DNA from: Natrinema halophilum
GTDB lineage: Archaea; Halobacteriota; Halobacteria; Halobacteriales; Natrialbaceae
NCBI RefSeq assembly: GCF_013402815.2
Contig: NZ_CP058601.1
Location: forward strand, 1-64,000
DNA length: 64,000 nt
Direction of reading: 5' to 3'
Positions 16,560 through 25,580 of the stretch are shown here, one piece after another. A model generated the notes under the pieces. The model was not told the DNA's origin, searched no databases, and saw only the letters and a program-made list of their open reading frames with translations. Positions within the stretch are counted from its first letter, which is position 1. Every line of letters starts with the position of its first letter. Made by a program: the position numbers and the translations under genes.

Positions 16560-19240
16560 GAGTCGACCGCATTCGCCTCCTGAATTTCAAGTGCTACGGC
16601 GACGCCGATCTGTCGCTCGAGCGAGGCGTCACCGTCGTCCACGGCGTCAACGGCAGCGGGAAGTCGACACTACTCGAGGGGGTTTTCTTCGCACTCTACG
16701 GCTCGAAGGCGCTCGATGATCGCACCCTCGACGACGTTATCACGACCGGCGAGGAGGAAACCGAGGTCGAACTCTGGTTCACCCACGACGGACGGGAGTA
16801 CCACGTCGAACGCAGACTCAAACTGCGCGGCGATCGCGCGACGACGACGAAGTGCGCCCTCCAGATGCCGACGGGGACGATCGAGGGTGCCCGCGACGTT
16901 CGTCGCGAAGTGACCGAGCTCCTGCGGATGGATGCCGAGGCGTTCGTAAACTGCGCCTACGTCCGTCAAGGCGAGGTCAACAAACTCATCCACGCCTCTC
17001 CGAGCGACCGACAGGACATGATCGACGACCTCCTCCAGCTCGGTGCGCTCGAGGAGTATCGCGAGCGTGGCAGCGAGGCCCGACTCGGCGTCAAGACCGT
17101 CCTCGACGGCCAGCGCGACGTCCTCGAGGACATCCGCAAACAAGTCGAGACGAAAGAGGAGAAAGACCTCCACGAGCGTCTGAACGGCCTTGAATCCCGA
17201 CGAACCGACGTTGACGAAGAGATCGAGCACTATGAGACACAGCGCGAGCAGGCCCGCCAAACGCTCGATACCGCCGAAGACGTCCTGGAACGCCACGAAG
17301 AAACACGCGAGGAGATCGAATCGATCGAGGAAGCGATCGATGACCTTCGGTCGAAGATCAACGAAACCGAGCGCAAGCGCGAGGAGGCATCCGAGGAGAT
17401 CCGAGAGATTCGGAACCGCCGGGAGGAACTCGCGACTGAACGCGCCGACCTCCTCGAGGCGACTGACCTCGAGACGTCCGATCCTGACGGGGAAGCGGTC
17501 GCGCACCGCATCGAGGACCTCGAGGCCCGAGACGAAGAACTCCGGGACGACCTCGAAACCGTTCGTGTCACGATCACGGAGGGGAACAACGAGATCGAAC
17601 GGCTCCGCGACGAAGCCGACGACCTCGAGTCGCAGGCGGATGCGGCCCGTGAGGAGGCTGCCGATCTCGACGATCGAATCGAGGCCGACGAAGAAACGAT
17701 CGCGGACCGTGAGGCGAGTCTCGACGACCTCCAGACTCAGATCGAAGCCGCCCGGGCCACGTTCGAAGACGCGCCGATCGACTTCGGTGAGGCCGACTCC
17801 CACCTCGAGCGACTCGAGGAAGAACGGACGGAACTGGTCTCGGAAATCAACGACGTTACCGCGGATATCCGAGCTGCAGAGAACGCGATAGCGGAGGGCG
17901 AACGACTGCTCGAGGAAGGCAAGTGCCCCGAGTGCGGCCAACCGGTCGAGGATTCGCCCCACGTTGACGTTCTGGACGAACGACGAACGGAACTCGCGGA
18001 CCTCGCGGACCGTCGCGAGGAACTCGCAGCCGAGCGAGATGACGTCGCCGATCGGATCGATCGGGCCGAAGCGTTGCGGGAGGCCGAACGCCGAGTCGAC
18101 CGGCTCGAGGAGAACCGACAAAACACCGAGCAGTTGCTGGCGGAGAAACGCGAGACGCTCGCGGATCGGCGCAATCAACGAGACCAGTTGCGGGACGACG
18201 CGGCAGCGTACGAATCAGAAGCCGAGGAAAAGCGGTCCACAGCGGACGAACGCGAAGACGAGGTCGCCGACGCACGGACGACTCTCGGCGAAATCAACAC
18301 CGAACGGGGCGAAATCAAGGAAGCGCTCGAGTCTCTGCGTCGCGTTTCTGAGATCGCCGACGAACGAGCGTCCCTCGAAGGCGAGATAGAAACCCTGCGC
18401 GAACGACGCCAGGACTGGGAAACGATGAACGACGAGCGTCGGGAACAGCTCTCGGCAAAGCGCGACCGCAAGCGAACCCTCGAGTCCGAATTCGACGAGG
18501 GGCGGATCGAAACTGCACGGACGAACAAGCAAAACGCCGAGAACTACATCGACCAGGTCGACGAAAAGCTCGACGACCTCGAAGAAAAGCGAACGGGACT
18601 CCAGAACGCCATCGGTGCAGTCGAGAAGGAACTCGAGGAACTCGAACGCCTCCGCGAACGGCTCGAAACGGTCGAAGATCGATGTGAGCAACTCGAATCA
18701 CTGTACGACGAGGCCGAAACGCTGCAAACGACCTACGGTGAGTTGCGAACGGAACTCCGCCAGCGCAACGTCGAAACCCTCGAGCGACTGCTCAACGAGA
18801 CGTTCGACCTGGTCTACCAGAACGATTCGTATGCGGCGATCGACCTGGACGGAGACTACGGTTTGACCGTCTATCAGAAGGACGGTGAAGCACTCGAACC
18901 GGAGCAGCTGTCGGGTGGTGAACGGGCACTGTTCAATCTGAGCCTCCGGTGTGCGATCTACCGATTGTTGGCCGAGGGGGTGGAGGGAACCGCCCCCATG
19001 CCGCCACTGATCCTCGACGAGCCCACGGTATTCCTCGATTCCGGCCACGTAACGCAGCTCGTCTCGCTCGTCGAATCGATGCGCGATCTGGGCGTCGAAC
19101 AGATCGTCGTGGTCAGCCACGACGAGGAACTAGTCGGCGCAGCCGACTCGCTCGTCCGCGTCGAAAAAGATGCGACCTCGAATCGGTCGTCCCTCGAGCG
19201 CGGCCACCCGCCGAACGTGGCGTTGTTGGCGTCCGAGTAG
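16556..19240 (+). CDS. rad50: Rad50 SMC-like ATPase
   Basis: This 894-aa protein has the Rad50 layout. The Walker A half has GVNGSGKS at 30-37 and the Q-loop YVRQGEVNKLIHA. About 500 residues of heptad-rich coiled coil are interrupted by the zinc hook CPECGQ (C457, C460). The C-terminal half has signature LSGGERALF and Walker B LILDEPTVFLD. Two copies join through the zinc hook and hold Mre11 at DNA ends. A GTG start overlapping the mre11 stop by 4 bases is used; it places the first beta strand (MRVDRIRLLNFKCY) exactly at the family start. Confidence 0.96.
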   Translation: MRVDRIRLLNFKCYGDADLSLERGVTVVHGVNGSGKSTLLEGVFFALYGSKALDDRTLDDVITTGEEETEVELWFTHDGREYHVERRLKLRGDRATTTKCALQMPTGTIEGARDVRREVTELLRMDAEAFVNCAYVRQGEVNKLIHASPSDRQDMIDDLLQLGALEEYRERGSEARLGVKTVLDGQRDVLEDIRKQVETKEEKDLHERLNGLESRRTDVDEEIEHYETQREQARQTLDTAEDVLERHEETREEIESIEEAIDDLRSKINETERKREEASEEIREIRNRREELATERADLLEATDLETSDPDGEAVAHRIEDLEARDEELRDDLETVRVTITEGNNEIERLRDEADDLESQADAAREEAADLDDRIEADEETIADREASLDDLQTQIEAARATFEDAPIDFGEADSHLERLEEERTELVSEINDVTADIRAAENAIAEGERLLEEGKCPECGQPVEDSPHVDVLDERRTELADLADRREELAAERDDVADRIDRAEALREAERRVDRLEENRQNTEQLLAEKRETLADRRNQRDQLRDDAAAYESEAEEKRSTADEREDEVADARTTLGEINTERGEIKEALESLRRVSEIADERASLEGEIETLRERRQDWETMNDERREQLSAKRDRKRTLESEFDEGRIETARTNKQNAENYIDQVDEKLDDLEEKRTGLQNAIGAVEKELEELERLRERLETVEDRCEQLESLYDEAETLQTTYGELRTELRQRNVETLERLLNETFDLVYQNDSYAAIDLDGDYGLTVYQKDGEALEPEQLSGGERALFNLSLRCAIYRLLAEGVEGTAPMPPLILDEPTVFLDSGHVTQLVSLVESMRDLGVEQIVVVSHDEELVGAADSLVRVEKDATSNRSSLERGHPPNVALLASE

Positions 19241-19255
19241 CTCGACTGTGATCGG

Positions 19256-19717
19256 TCAGGAATCCCTCGCGTCCGTCGCAGTTGCGGGTTCGAGACGCGG
19301 TCGAATGGCGTCGAGCGCGGTTTCGCACGTCTCTGTAACACGATAGCCGCGTTCGCCGGCTATTTCTGCTTCCGCGATGAGACCGGCAGCCGAGAGGACC
19401 GTGAGCCGTCCGTGCAGGTCGCTTTCGCACAATTCGTACGCATCGAGCAGGGTACGAACGTCGAGTGGCCCTCGCTCTCCCAGCTCGATCAAAAGTCCGA
19501 GCGTTTCCTCATCGTGGACGTTTGTCAGGAGCCTCAGGATCGGATCGTCGATACTTCGGGCCGCCGTTTCGAGGGCCGATTCCTCGTCGATTTCCTCGAG
19601 TCGGTCGTTCTGTATGTAGCATTCGTTGCCGGTCGCGGGATCGCGGACGAGACTCGCGTCCGCCGATTGCTTGAGAAGGAAATAGCGCTTCCCGGTATCA
19701 TCCTGAAGGGATTTCAT
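19256..19717 (-). CDS. Winged-helix domain protein beside rad50 (DUF7346-like)
   Basis: This 153-aa protein begins with a small beta region (DDTGKRYFLLKQSADASLVRDPATGNECYI), suggesting a short ligand- or nucleic-acid-binding element. A C-terminal winged helix follows (LGLLIELGERGPLDVRTLLDAYELCESDLHGRLTVLSAAGLI). The ATG at 19717 is chosen over a longer frame because it overlaps the stop of the preceding gene by 4 bases. I believe this corresponds to the haloarchaeal DUF7346 family often found next to mre11-rad50; the number is from memory. It converges on rad50 with 15 bases between them. A regulatory role is likely; the target is unknown. Confidence 0.8.
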   Translation of the reverse strand: MKSLQDDTGKRYFLLKQSADASLVRDPATGNECYIQNDRLEEIDEESALETAARSIDDPILRLLTNVHDEETLGLLIELGERGPLDVRTLLDAYELCESDLHGRLTVLSAAGLIAEAEIAGERGYRVTETCETALDAIRPRLEPATATDARDS

Positions 19718-20259
19718 GATTGTCCTGAATCGTCGGGTGAAGTCGTGTTGGGGTCCTTGGCTGGGTCGGTATTCAACGTTTCGTCCGATTCGTTCCGTCC
19801 GGTTGTCTCGTTTCCGTGGGTCGCGTTCGGTTTTGCCGTTGACTCGGATACGGTTTGCTGGTATTGCTGATACCGGTGAACGGAGAATCCGGTGAGGACG
19901 ACGCCGATAGTAAGTAGCCAACCGCCCTTGGTCAGGTCATCCTCGAAGAATAAAAACATGGCCCCCAGTGAGAGCGCCAGAATAGCACCGTTGAGGACGA
20001 GCACGAGGACCCAGAACGTCTCGAGGATGTCTTCCGGTGCGTCGGTTTCGGCGGCGGTAACTTCGGGGATTCTGATCGAGTTCGAGGAGGAGTCCGACGC
20101 TGGATCGTCGACCCCCACCTGCGGAATCGTTACCGAATCGTGGTTCGGATCCGTGAATTTCCCCTCCGGATCTTTGAATCGATCTCCCGGGTCCCTGACC
20201 GAATCCTCTGTGTCTGGCTCCCGGTCTTCAGGATCGTCGTCGAGCGGGTCGAACACCAC
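19714..20259 (-). CDS. Acidic two-TM membrane protein (DUF7322-like)
   Basis: This 181-aa protein has a hydrophilic N-terminal half with repeated D/P-rich text (RDPGDRFKDPEGKFTDPN). Two membrane helices follow (FWVLVLVLNGAILALSLGAMFLFF and GGWLLTIGVVLTGFSVHRY), then a Thr/Asn/Asp-rich tail. It is translationally coupled to the winged-helix gene (ATGA overlap) and lies 51 bases after the small gene at 20311-20475. I believe it is the haloarchaeal DUF7322 family. Function is unknown; the coupling suggests a membrane sensor or anchor for its HTH partner. Confidence 0.78.
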   Translation of the reverse strand: MVFDPLDDDPEDREPDTEDSVRDPGDRFKDPEGKFTDPNHDSVTIPQVGVDDPASDSSSNSIRIPEVTAAETDAPEDILETFWVLVLVLNGAILALSLGAMFLFFEDDLTKGGWLLTIGVVLTGFSVHRYQQYQQTVSESTAKPNATHGNETTGRNESDETLNTDPAKDPNTTSPDDSGQS

Positions 20260-20310
20260 GTATGGGCGAAGGGCAAACGACAGGAAAAGTGTTCGCGTTT
20301 AGACCGCTTT

Positions 20311-20475
20311 TCAGGCGAGATCCTCGAGTGGAAGCGTTCGAGACGTTTCCATCCACGCGAGTGGGTTCTGGGCGTCGTAGAAGACAACGCCGTCCTCAGT
20401 TTCGTAGGACTCGATCGTTGCGGTACCCTCGGGCTCGCTACCTGGTTCGCGCTGATCCGTCGCGTCATCGTTCAT
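20311..20475 (-). CDS. Small acidic protein (DUF7331-like)
   Basis: This 54-aa protein has an acidic N terminus (MNDDATDQREPG) and a compact conserved-looking C-terminal part (ESYETEDGVVFYDAQNPLAWMETSRTLPLEDLA). The start at 20475 removes seven residues of a longer frame and leaves a promoter-sized gap. It heads the three-gene leftward group that ends at rad50. I believe it is the haloarchaeal DUF7331 family. No function is known to me. Confidence 0.72.
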   Translation of the reverse strand: MNDDATDQREPGSEPEGTATIESYETEDGVVFYDAQNPLAWMETSRTLPLEDLA

Positions 20476-20634
20476 ATGGGTGGACACATCGATCACCTGT
20501 ACCTGTGTTATGTGTTACCAAGTTAAATGTCTTCTTGCCCAGGCAGCTCTCCGGGAGCATCCCCGTAATAAACGACATCCGATGAGCGGGAGTGAGTTGA
20601 TGACAATATTTACAGTATCGTCTGGCGATAACAG

Positions 20635-22263
20635 ATGGATATACGCAGGCGGCCATACGTACGGGCCCTGCTCGCGGGCGTGACGGTCGGTGCTACAAGC
20701 GGTATCGGCAGTTCAACACCGAAATTCAGCCCGAAGGCGATGACCGAAAGCGGCCCAGTCTCCGGGGTGCAGGTCGGACCGACGAACGTCTACAAGGGAA
20801 TTCCGTACGCGAAACAGCCGATCGACGACCGTCGATGGCGACCGCCGGAGATCCCTGCCGAATGGGATGGTATCCTCGAGGCGACCGAGTACGGTCCGGA
20901 GTGCGTCCAGAGCGGTGGACTCTCCCAGATTACCGGTGGCGACTCGAGCGGAATCTCCGGGAGCGAGGCGTGTCTCAATCTGAACGTGTGGACCCCGGTG
21001 GATGCGACGAGTGACGATCCGCGACCGGTGATGGTCTGGATTCACGGCGGGGGCTACACCACGGGGAACAATCGGTACGACTCGAGAACCCTCTCGGCGT
21101 TCGGCGACGTCGTCGTCGTGGCGATTAACTATCGGCTGGGCCCGTTCGGGTTTTTCACCCATCCGGACCTCCTCGCGGAAAATTCTCGAAATGTCAACCA
21201 GGGATATCAGGATATACGGGCAGCGCTTCGGTGGGTGCAACGGAACGTGCGAGCCTTCGGCGGCGACCCGGACAACGTGACGGTCTTCGGCGAGTCGGCC
21301 GGCGGAAACGCGGTGCTGACGCTGATGACCGATCCGGAAACGGAAGGACTGTTTCACCGCGTCATCTGCCAGAGCGGTCCCGCGATCAGCGACCTCTCGA
21401 CTCGTGAGGAAGCGGCCGAGGCTGGCGTCGCAATCGCGACGGAACTCGGATGTACCGGACGCGATGCGGCCGGCTGCCTTCGCGAGAAATCGCCGGAAGC
21501 GATCCTGAACGCGGGATCGTCGAATTCGTCCGGAAATGGTGTGCTGGACGGTCCGTTAGGTGTCGTCGTCGACGGGGAGGTTATCGTCGAGAATCCCGCG
21601 AGACGGTTCTTCGACGGTGAGTTCCACGACGTCCCGCTGCTCACTGGCGGCAACGACGACGAAACGCAGCTATTCCTCCTCCAGGATGCCGTCCCGACGG
21701 ACGATGCCTACGAGACGGCGATCCGGGAACGCTACGGTGAGCTCGCCGATGCCGTTCTCGAGGCCTACCCGGCGGAGGCATACGAGACGCCGAAGAAGGC
21801 GCTCATCGATGCGACGACGGATTCCGCCTTCCTCTGTCGCGACCGGCTGGTGGCACAGTGGATCGACGAAAACGGAGGCACCGTCTATCGATACCTGTTC
21901 GACGACACACCGACCCACCCGCTCGTCGCTCTCCCGTGGTTTGCGGATGACGTGGGTGCCTATCACGCGGCCGAACTTCCGTACGTCTTCGGTAGAGCCG
22001 TTCCGGAAGGCGAGTACGCGGCGGGTCAGATCGGGTCGTCTGACAGGTTACTCTCCAGACGGATACGGGACTACTGGACGACGTTCGCCGAAACCGGGAA
22101 TCCGAACAGCGACCGTCGACCCGCGTGGCCGGAGTTCACCGCGAGCGAACAGCGACAGATCCGGCTCACCGAAACCGAAGTCATTCCGCAGTGTGGAACG
22201 AAAGACGAGTGTGTCATCTGGTATCCGGGATACAGGCGCCACATCGGATTCTCGGAAGATTGA
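20635..22263 (+). CDS. Type B carboxylesterase (alpha/beta hydrolase)
   Basis: This 542-aa enzyme is of the carboxylesterase/para-nitrobenzyl esterase family. It has the oxyanion hole HGGG (137-140), the nucleophile elbow FGESAGG with S221, an acidic triad member in TGGNDDET and the His in GAYHAAELPYVFG. It hydrolyses carboxylic esters; the natural substrate is unknown. The N terminus (RRRPYVRALLAGVTVGA) looks like a weak Tat-type signal, so the enzyme may be exported. Length is normal for the family. It stands alone, 159 bases after the divergent small-gene group and upstream of polB. Confidence 0.92.
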   Translation: MDIRRRPYVRALLAGVTVGATSGIGSSTPKFSPKAMTESGPVSGVQVGPTNVYKGIPYAKQPIDDRRWRPPEIPAEWDGILEATEYGPECVQSGGLSQITGGDSSGISGSEACLNLNVWTPVDATSDDPRPVMVWIHGGGYTTGNNRYDSRTLSAFGDVVVVAINYRLGPFGFFTHPDLLAENSRNVNQGYQDIRAALRWVQRNVRAFGGDPDNVTVFGESAGGNAVLTLMTDPETEGLFHRVICQSGPAISDLSTREEAAEAGVAIATELGCTGRDAAGCLREKSPEAILNAGSSNSSGNGVLDGPLGVVVDGEVIVENPARRFFDGEFHDVPLLTGGNDDETQLFLLQDAVPTDDAYETAIRERYGELADAVLEAYPAEAYETPKKALIDATTDSAFLCRDRLVAQWIDENGGTVYRYLFDDTPTHPLVALPWFADDVGAYHAAELPYVFGRAVPEGEYAAGQIGSSDRLLSRRIRDYWTTFAETGNPNSDRRPAWPEFTASEQRQIRLTETEVIPQCGTKDECVIWYPGYRRHIGFSED

Positions 22264-22375
22264 CTCGGGGCCGGCGTGGCCGACCGACATGAACCCGATC
22301 GGGGACGACCGACGTGACGGCCTAGCCGGCGGTGATTGCAGGGGTTTTTATCCGCCGACTGCGAATCACGGCATC

Positions 22376-25114
22376 ATGACTGAGGCGGGCCAGACCGGAC
22401 TCACGGAGTTCGGCGGTGACTCCGACGTGACTGACGACCGGCCAGCGGAAGAGGCGGCTGCCGTCGCAGGCAACGGCGGGTCCGGCGCTGCAGAGGTGAT
22501 CGACGTCATAGAAGAGACTCTCCCCGAAGCCGAGGGGGACCTCGAACTTGCCGTGATGCAGGTCGACTATACGATCGCCGGCTACGGCGACGAGGAGCGA
22601 CCGATCGTGCACGTCTTCGGACGCACACCCGATGGCGATCTCGAACACGTCCAGGTCGTCGGCTTTCGCCCCTACTTCTACGCGCCGTCGAACTCGCTCG
22701 AGCGACCGCCCGAGGAGCAGTACGACCGCCTTACCGGAAGCCGAGAGTACGGCGAGGACGGCGAACCGTACGAGAGCATCCGTGGCGAGAAACTCACAAA
22801 AATTTTCGGACAGACACCCCGGGACGTCGGGAAGGTGCGCGACGAGTTCGACCACTACGAGGCAGACATCCTGTTTCCGAATCGGTTTCTGATAGATAAA
22901 GACATCCGAAGCGGGATTCGGATTCCAGAGCGACGGGCCGACGACGATTCGTTGATCGTCCCTCACGACGAGGTCGAGGCAGTCGCCGTCGACGCCCAAC
23001 CGCGCGTCTGTACATTTGACATCGAGGTCGACGACCGCTCCGGATTCCCCGAGGATGGGGAGGAACCCATCGTCTGCCTCACCAGTCACGACTCCTACCG
23101 TGACGAGTACGTCATGTGGTTGTACGAGGCCCCGATCGGCGACGGTGAGATCCCGTCTACGATAACAGACTACGAGCCTATCGAGGGCGAAATCGACCAC
23201 GAGGTACGAAGCTTCGAGGAGGAGGAAGCGATGCTCGAGGCGTTCATCGAGTACGTTCGAACCACCGATCCGGACCTGCTTACCGGGTGGAACTTCGAGG
23301 ATTTCGACGCACCGTACTTCCTCGACCGCCTCGAGGAACTCGATGGTTCCCACCACGAGTACGACCTGACAGTCGACCGCCTCTCCCGGGTCGACGAGGT
23401 CTGGCGGAGCAACTGGGGTGGCCCCGATATCAAGGGGCGCATCGTTTTCGACCTGCTCTATGCCTATCAGCGAACGGTCTTTTCGGAACTCGACTCCTAT
23501 CGGCTCGACGCCGTCGGCGAAGAGGAACTCGGCGTCGGCAAGGAACGGTATGCAGGCGACATCGGCGACCTCTGGGAGGGCGACCCGACGCGGTTGCTCG
23601 AGTACAACCTTCGGGACGTCGAACTCTGCGTCGAACTCGACCGCCAGCAGGAGATCATCGCCTTCTGGGACGAAGTGCGTTCGTTCGTCGGCTGTAAACT
23701 CGAGGATGCGCCGACGCCCGGCGACGCGGTCGACATGTACGTCCTCCACGTAGCACACGGGCGGTTTTCGCTGCCTTCGAAGGGTCAGCAGGAGGCCGGC
23801 GAGGAGTACGAAGGCGGAGCAGTGTTCGAGCCGATCACGGGTGTCAAGGAAAACGTCACCGTGCTCGACCTCAAGTCGCTGTACCCGATGTGTATGGTGA
23901 CCGTCAACGCATCACCCGAAACGCGGGTTGATCCAGACGAGTACGACGGCGAGACGTTCGTTGCACCGACCGAACCCGAGCCGACACACTTCCGAAAGGA
24001 ACCCGACGGCGTCATGCGCGAGATGATCAACGAATTGCTGGCCGAACGCGAAGAGAAGAAATCGCTGCGGAACCAGTACGAGCCTGGCACCAGAGAATAC
24101 GAACAGTACGACCGCCAGCAAGGTGCAGTAAAGGTTATTATGAACTCGTTGTACGGTGTGTCGGGATGGGAACAGTTTCGGCTCTACGACAAGGAAGCGG
24201 CATCCGCGATTACCGCGACCGGCCGCGATGTGATCGAATTCACCGAGACCGCCGCGAGCGAAATCGACTATCAGGTTGCGTACGGTGACACTGATTCGGT
24301 CATGCTCGAACTCGGACCCGACGTCTCGAAAGCCGAGGCCCTCGAGCAGTCGTTCGAGATAGAGGAGTACATCAACGGTCGCTACGACGACTTCGCGCGC
24401 GAGGATTTGAACGCCCAGGACCACCGGTTCCAGATCGAATTCGAGAAGCTCTATCGGCGGTTCTTCCAGGCCGGGACGAAGAAACGATACGCGGGTCACA
24501 TCACCTGGAAGGAAGGAAAGGACGTCGACACCGTCGACATCGTCGGCTTCGAATACCAGCGCTCGGACATCGCCCCTATCACCAAGGAAGTCCAGCACGA
24601 GGTCATCGAGATGATCGTCAAGGACGGCGACGTCGAAGGCGCAAAAGAGTACATCAACGGCATCATCGAAGACGTGCTAGCGGGCGAGGTTTCGCTCGAG
24701 GACATCGGGATTCCCGGCGGAATCGGAAAGCGTCTGGACAACTACGATACCGACACGGCCCAGGTCCGCGGCGCGAAGTACGCCAACCTGCTGCTTGGCA
24801 CCAACTTCCAGCGCGGCAGCAAACCAAAGCGACTCTACCTCGAGCGCGTCGATCCGCGGTTTTTCGAACGACTCGAGGACGAAGAAGGGTTCGACGCACG
24901 CACTGATCCGCTCTACGGCGCCTTCAAGCGCGATCCAGACGTCATCTGCTTCGAGTACGAAGATCAGGTACCCGAGGAGTTCGAAGTCGACTCCGAGAAG
25001 ATGCTCGAGAAGACGCTGCAGGGGCCGATCGAACGAATCCTCGAAGCGCTCGATATCTCGTGGGACGAAGTGAAAAGCGGGCAGGAGCAGAAAGGGCTGG
25101 ACAGTTTCATGTAA
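22376..25114 (+). CDS. polB: Family B DNA polymerase (PolB)
   Basis: This 912-aa protein has an N-terminal uracil-recognition-like domain and a 3'-5' exonuclease with Exo I DIEV (D215, E217), Exo II (TGWNFEDFDAPYF) and Exo III (YNLRDVELC). The polymerase motifs are A (DLKSLYPMCM from D498), B (KVIMNSLYGVSG) and C (YGDTDS, D638/D640). It is the main replicative/repair family B polymerase of Archaea. No intein interrupts motifs A-C, where haloarchaeal polB genes often carry them. The C terminus ends in QKGLDSFM, a PIP-box-like sequence for binding the sliding clamp PCNA. ATG 22376 is preferred to frames open further upstream inside the esterase; a tttttatcc TATA-like box lies about 25 bases before it. 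Confidence 0.96.
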   Translation: MTEAGQTGLTEFGGDSDVTDDRPAEEAAAVAGNGGSGAAEVIDVIEETLPEAEGDLELAVMQVDYTIAGYGDEERPIVHVFGRTPDGDLEHVQVVGFRPYFYAPSNSLERPPEEQYDRLTGSREYGEDGEPYESIRGEKLTKIFGQTPRDVGKVRDEFDHYEADILFPNRFLIDKDIRSGIRIPERRADDDSLIVPHDEVEAVAVDAQPRVCTFDIEVDDRSGFPEDGEEPIVCLTSHDSYRDEYVMWLYEAPIGDGEIPSTITDYEPIEGEIDHEVRSFEEEEAMLEAFIEYVRTTDPDLLTGWNFEDFDAPYFLDRLEELDGSHHEYDLTVDRLSRVDEVWRSNWGGPDIKGRIVFDLLYAYQRTVFSELDSYRLDAVGEEELGVGKERYAGDIGDLWEGDPTRLLEYNLRDVELCVELDRQQEIIAFWDEVRSFVGCKLEDAPTPGDAVDMYVLHVAHGRFSLPSKGQQEAGEEYEGGAVFEPITGVKENVTVLDLKSLYPMCMVTVNASPETRVDPDEYDGETFVAPTEPEPTHFRKEPDGVMREMINELLAEREEKKSLRNQYEPGTREYEQYDRQQGAVKVIMNSLYGVSGWEQFRLYDKEAASAITATGRDVIEFTETAASEIDYQVAYGDTDSVMLELGPDVSKAEALEQSFEIEEYINGRYDDFAREDLNAQDHRFQIEFEKLYRRFFQAGTKKRYAGHITWKEGKDVDTVDIVGFEYQRSDIAPITKEVQHEVIEMIVKDGDVEGAKEYINGIIEDVLAGEVSLEDIGIPGGIGKRLDNYDTDTAQVRGAKYANLLLGTNFQRGSKPKRLYLERVDPRFFERLEDEEGFDARTDPLYGAFKRDPDVICFEYEDQVPEEFEVDSEKMLEKTLQGPIERILEALDISWDEVKSGQEQKGLDSFM

Positions 25115-25580
25115 TGGGGAGACTCGACGGACGAGTGGTCCGTTTCTTCTCTATGCAACGGACTGAACCGTAGTAGGCGGATATTACGACTCGATTGTCG
25201 CCACTCGAAGACACCTGCTCCCTACTATCGCCGCTCGAAGACATCTGCTCCCTACTATCGCTGCTCGTGACACAATCTCGAGTCGCTCGATCCATGGATG
25301 ACATCCTGGGTGGCGCTCGAGCAAATCAGGTCCAGAGATCCCTCGAGGCAATCGCCAAATCTTGGGAAGGGGTGAAATCGGCCAGAAGTGAACTGGCCAC
25401 GGTAACGTCGTCTGACACAGGCCGTTCGATGGTCGAGGACGGTATACGTTGGTATGCAACGAACATGGCAGACGATCGACTGGATTAGTGATCGAATACG
25501 GGGTATCCAAGCCAGTAACGGGGCGAACCGAATACGACCGCCCGTTCGGCCTGTGACGTTTCTCTTTTCTTGGAGTCGAA
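25115..25580 (+). other. Gap after polB: tandem repeat and possible remnant ORF
   Basis: There are 466 bases between polB and the beta-helix gene. They contain the 30-bp tandem repeat (25198-25267) and a weak rightward reading frame from ATG 25294 to 25488 (64 aa, MDDILGGARANQVQ...). In that frame only about half the third codon positions are G/C, lower than in neighbouring genes. I see no RNA gene. It looks like the decayed border of an inserted segment. Confidence 0.4.
25198..25267 (+). repeat. 30-bp tandem repeat, two copies plus a partial third
   Basis: Copies at 25198-25227 and 25228-25257 differ at two positions. A partial third (tcgctgctcg) runs to 25267. Each unit contains ctgctccctacta. 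The repeat length is divisible by three, and read on either strand it gives a repeated decapeptide (for example SPLEDTCSLL), so it may come from a decayed coding sequence. Confidence 0.8.
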
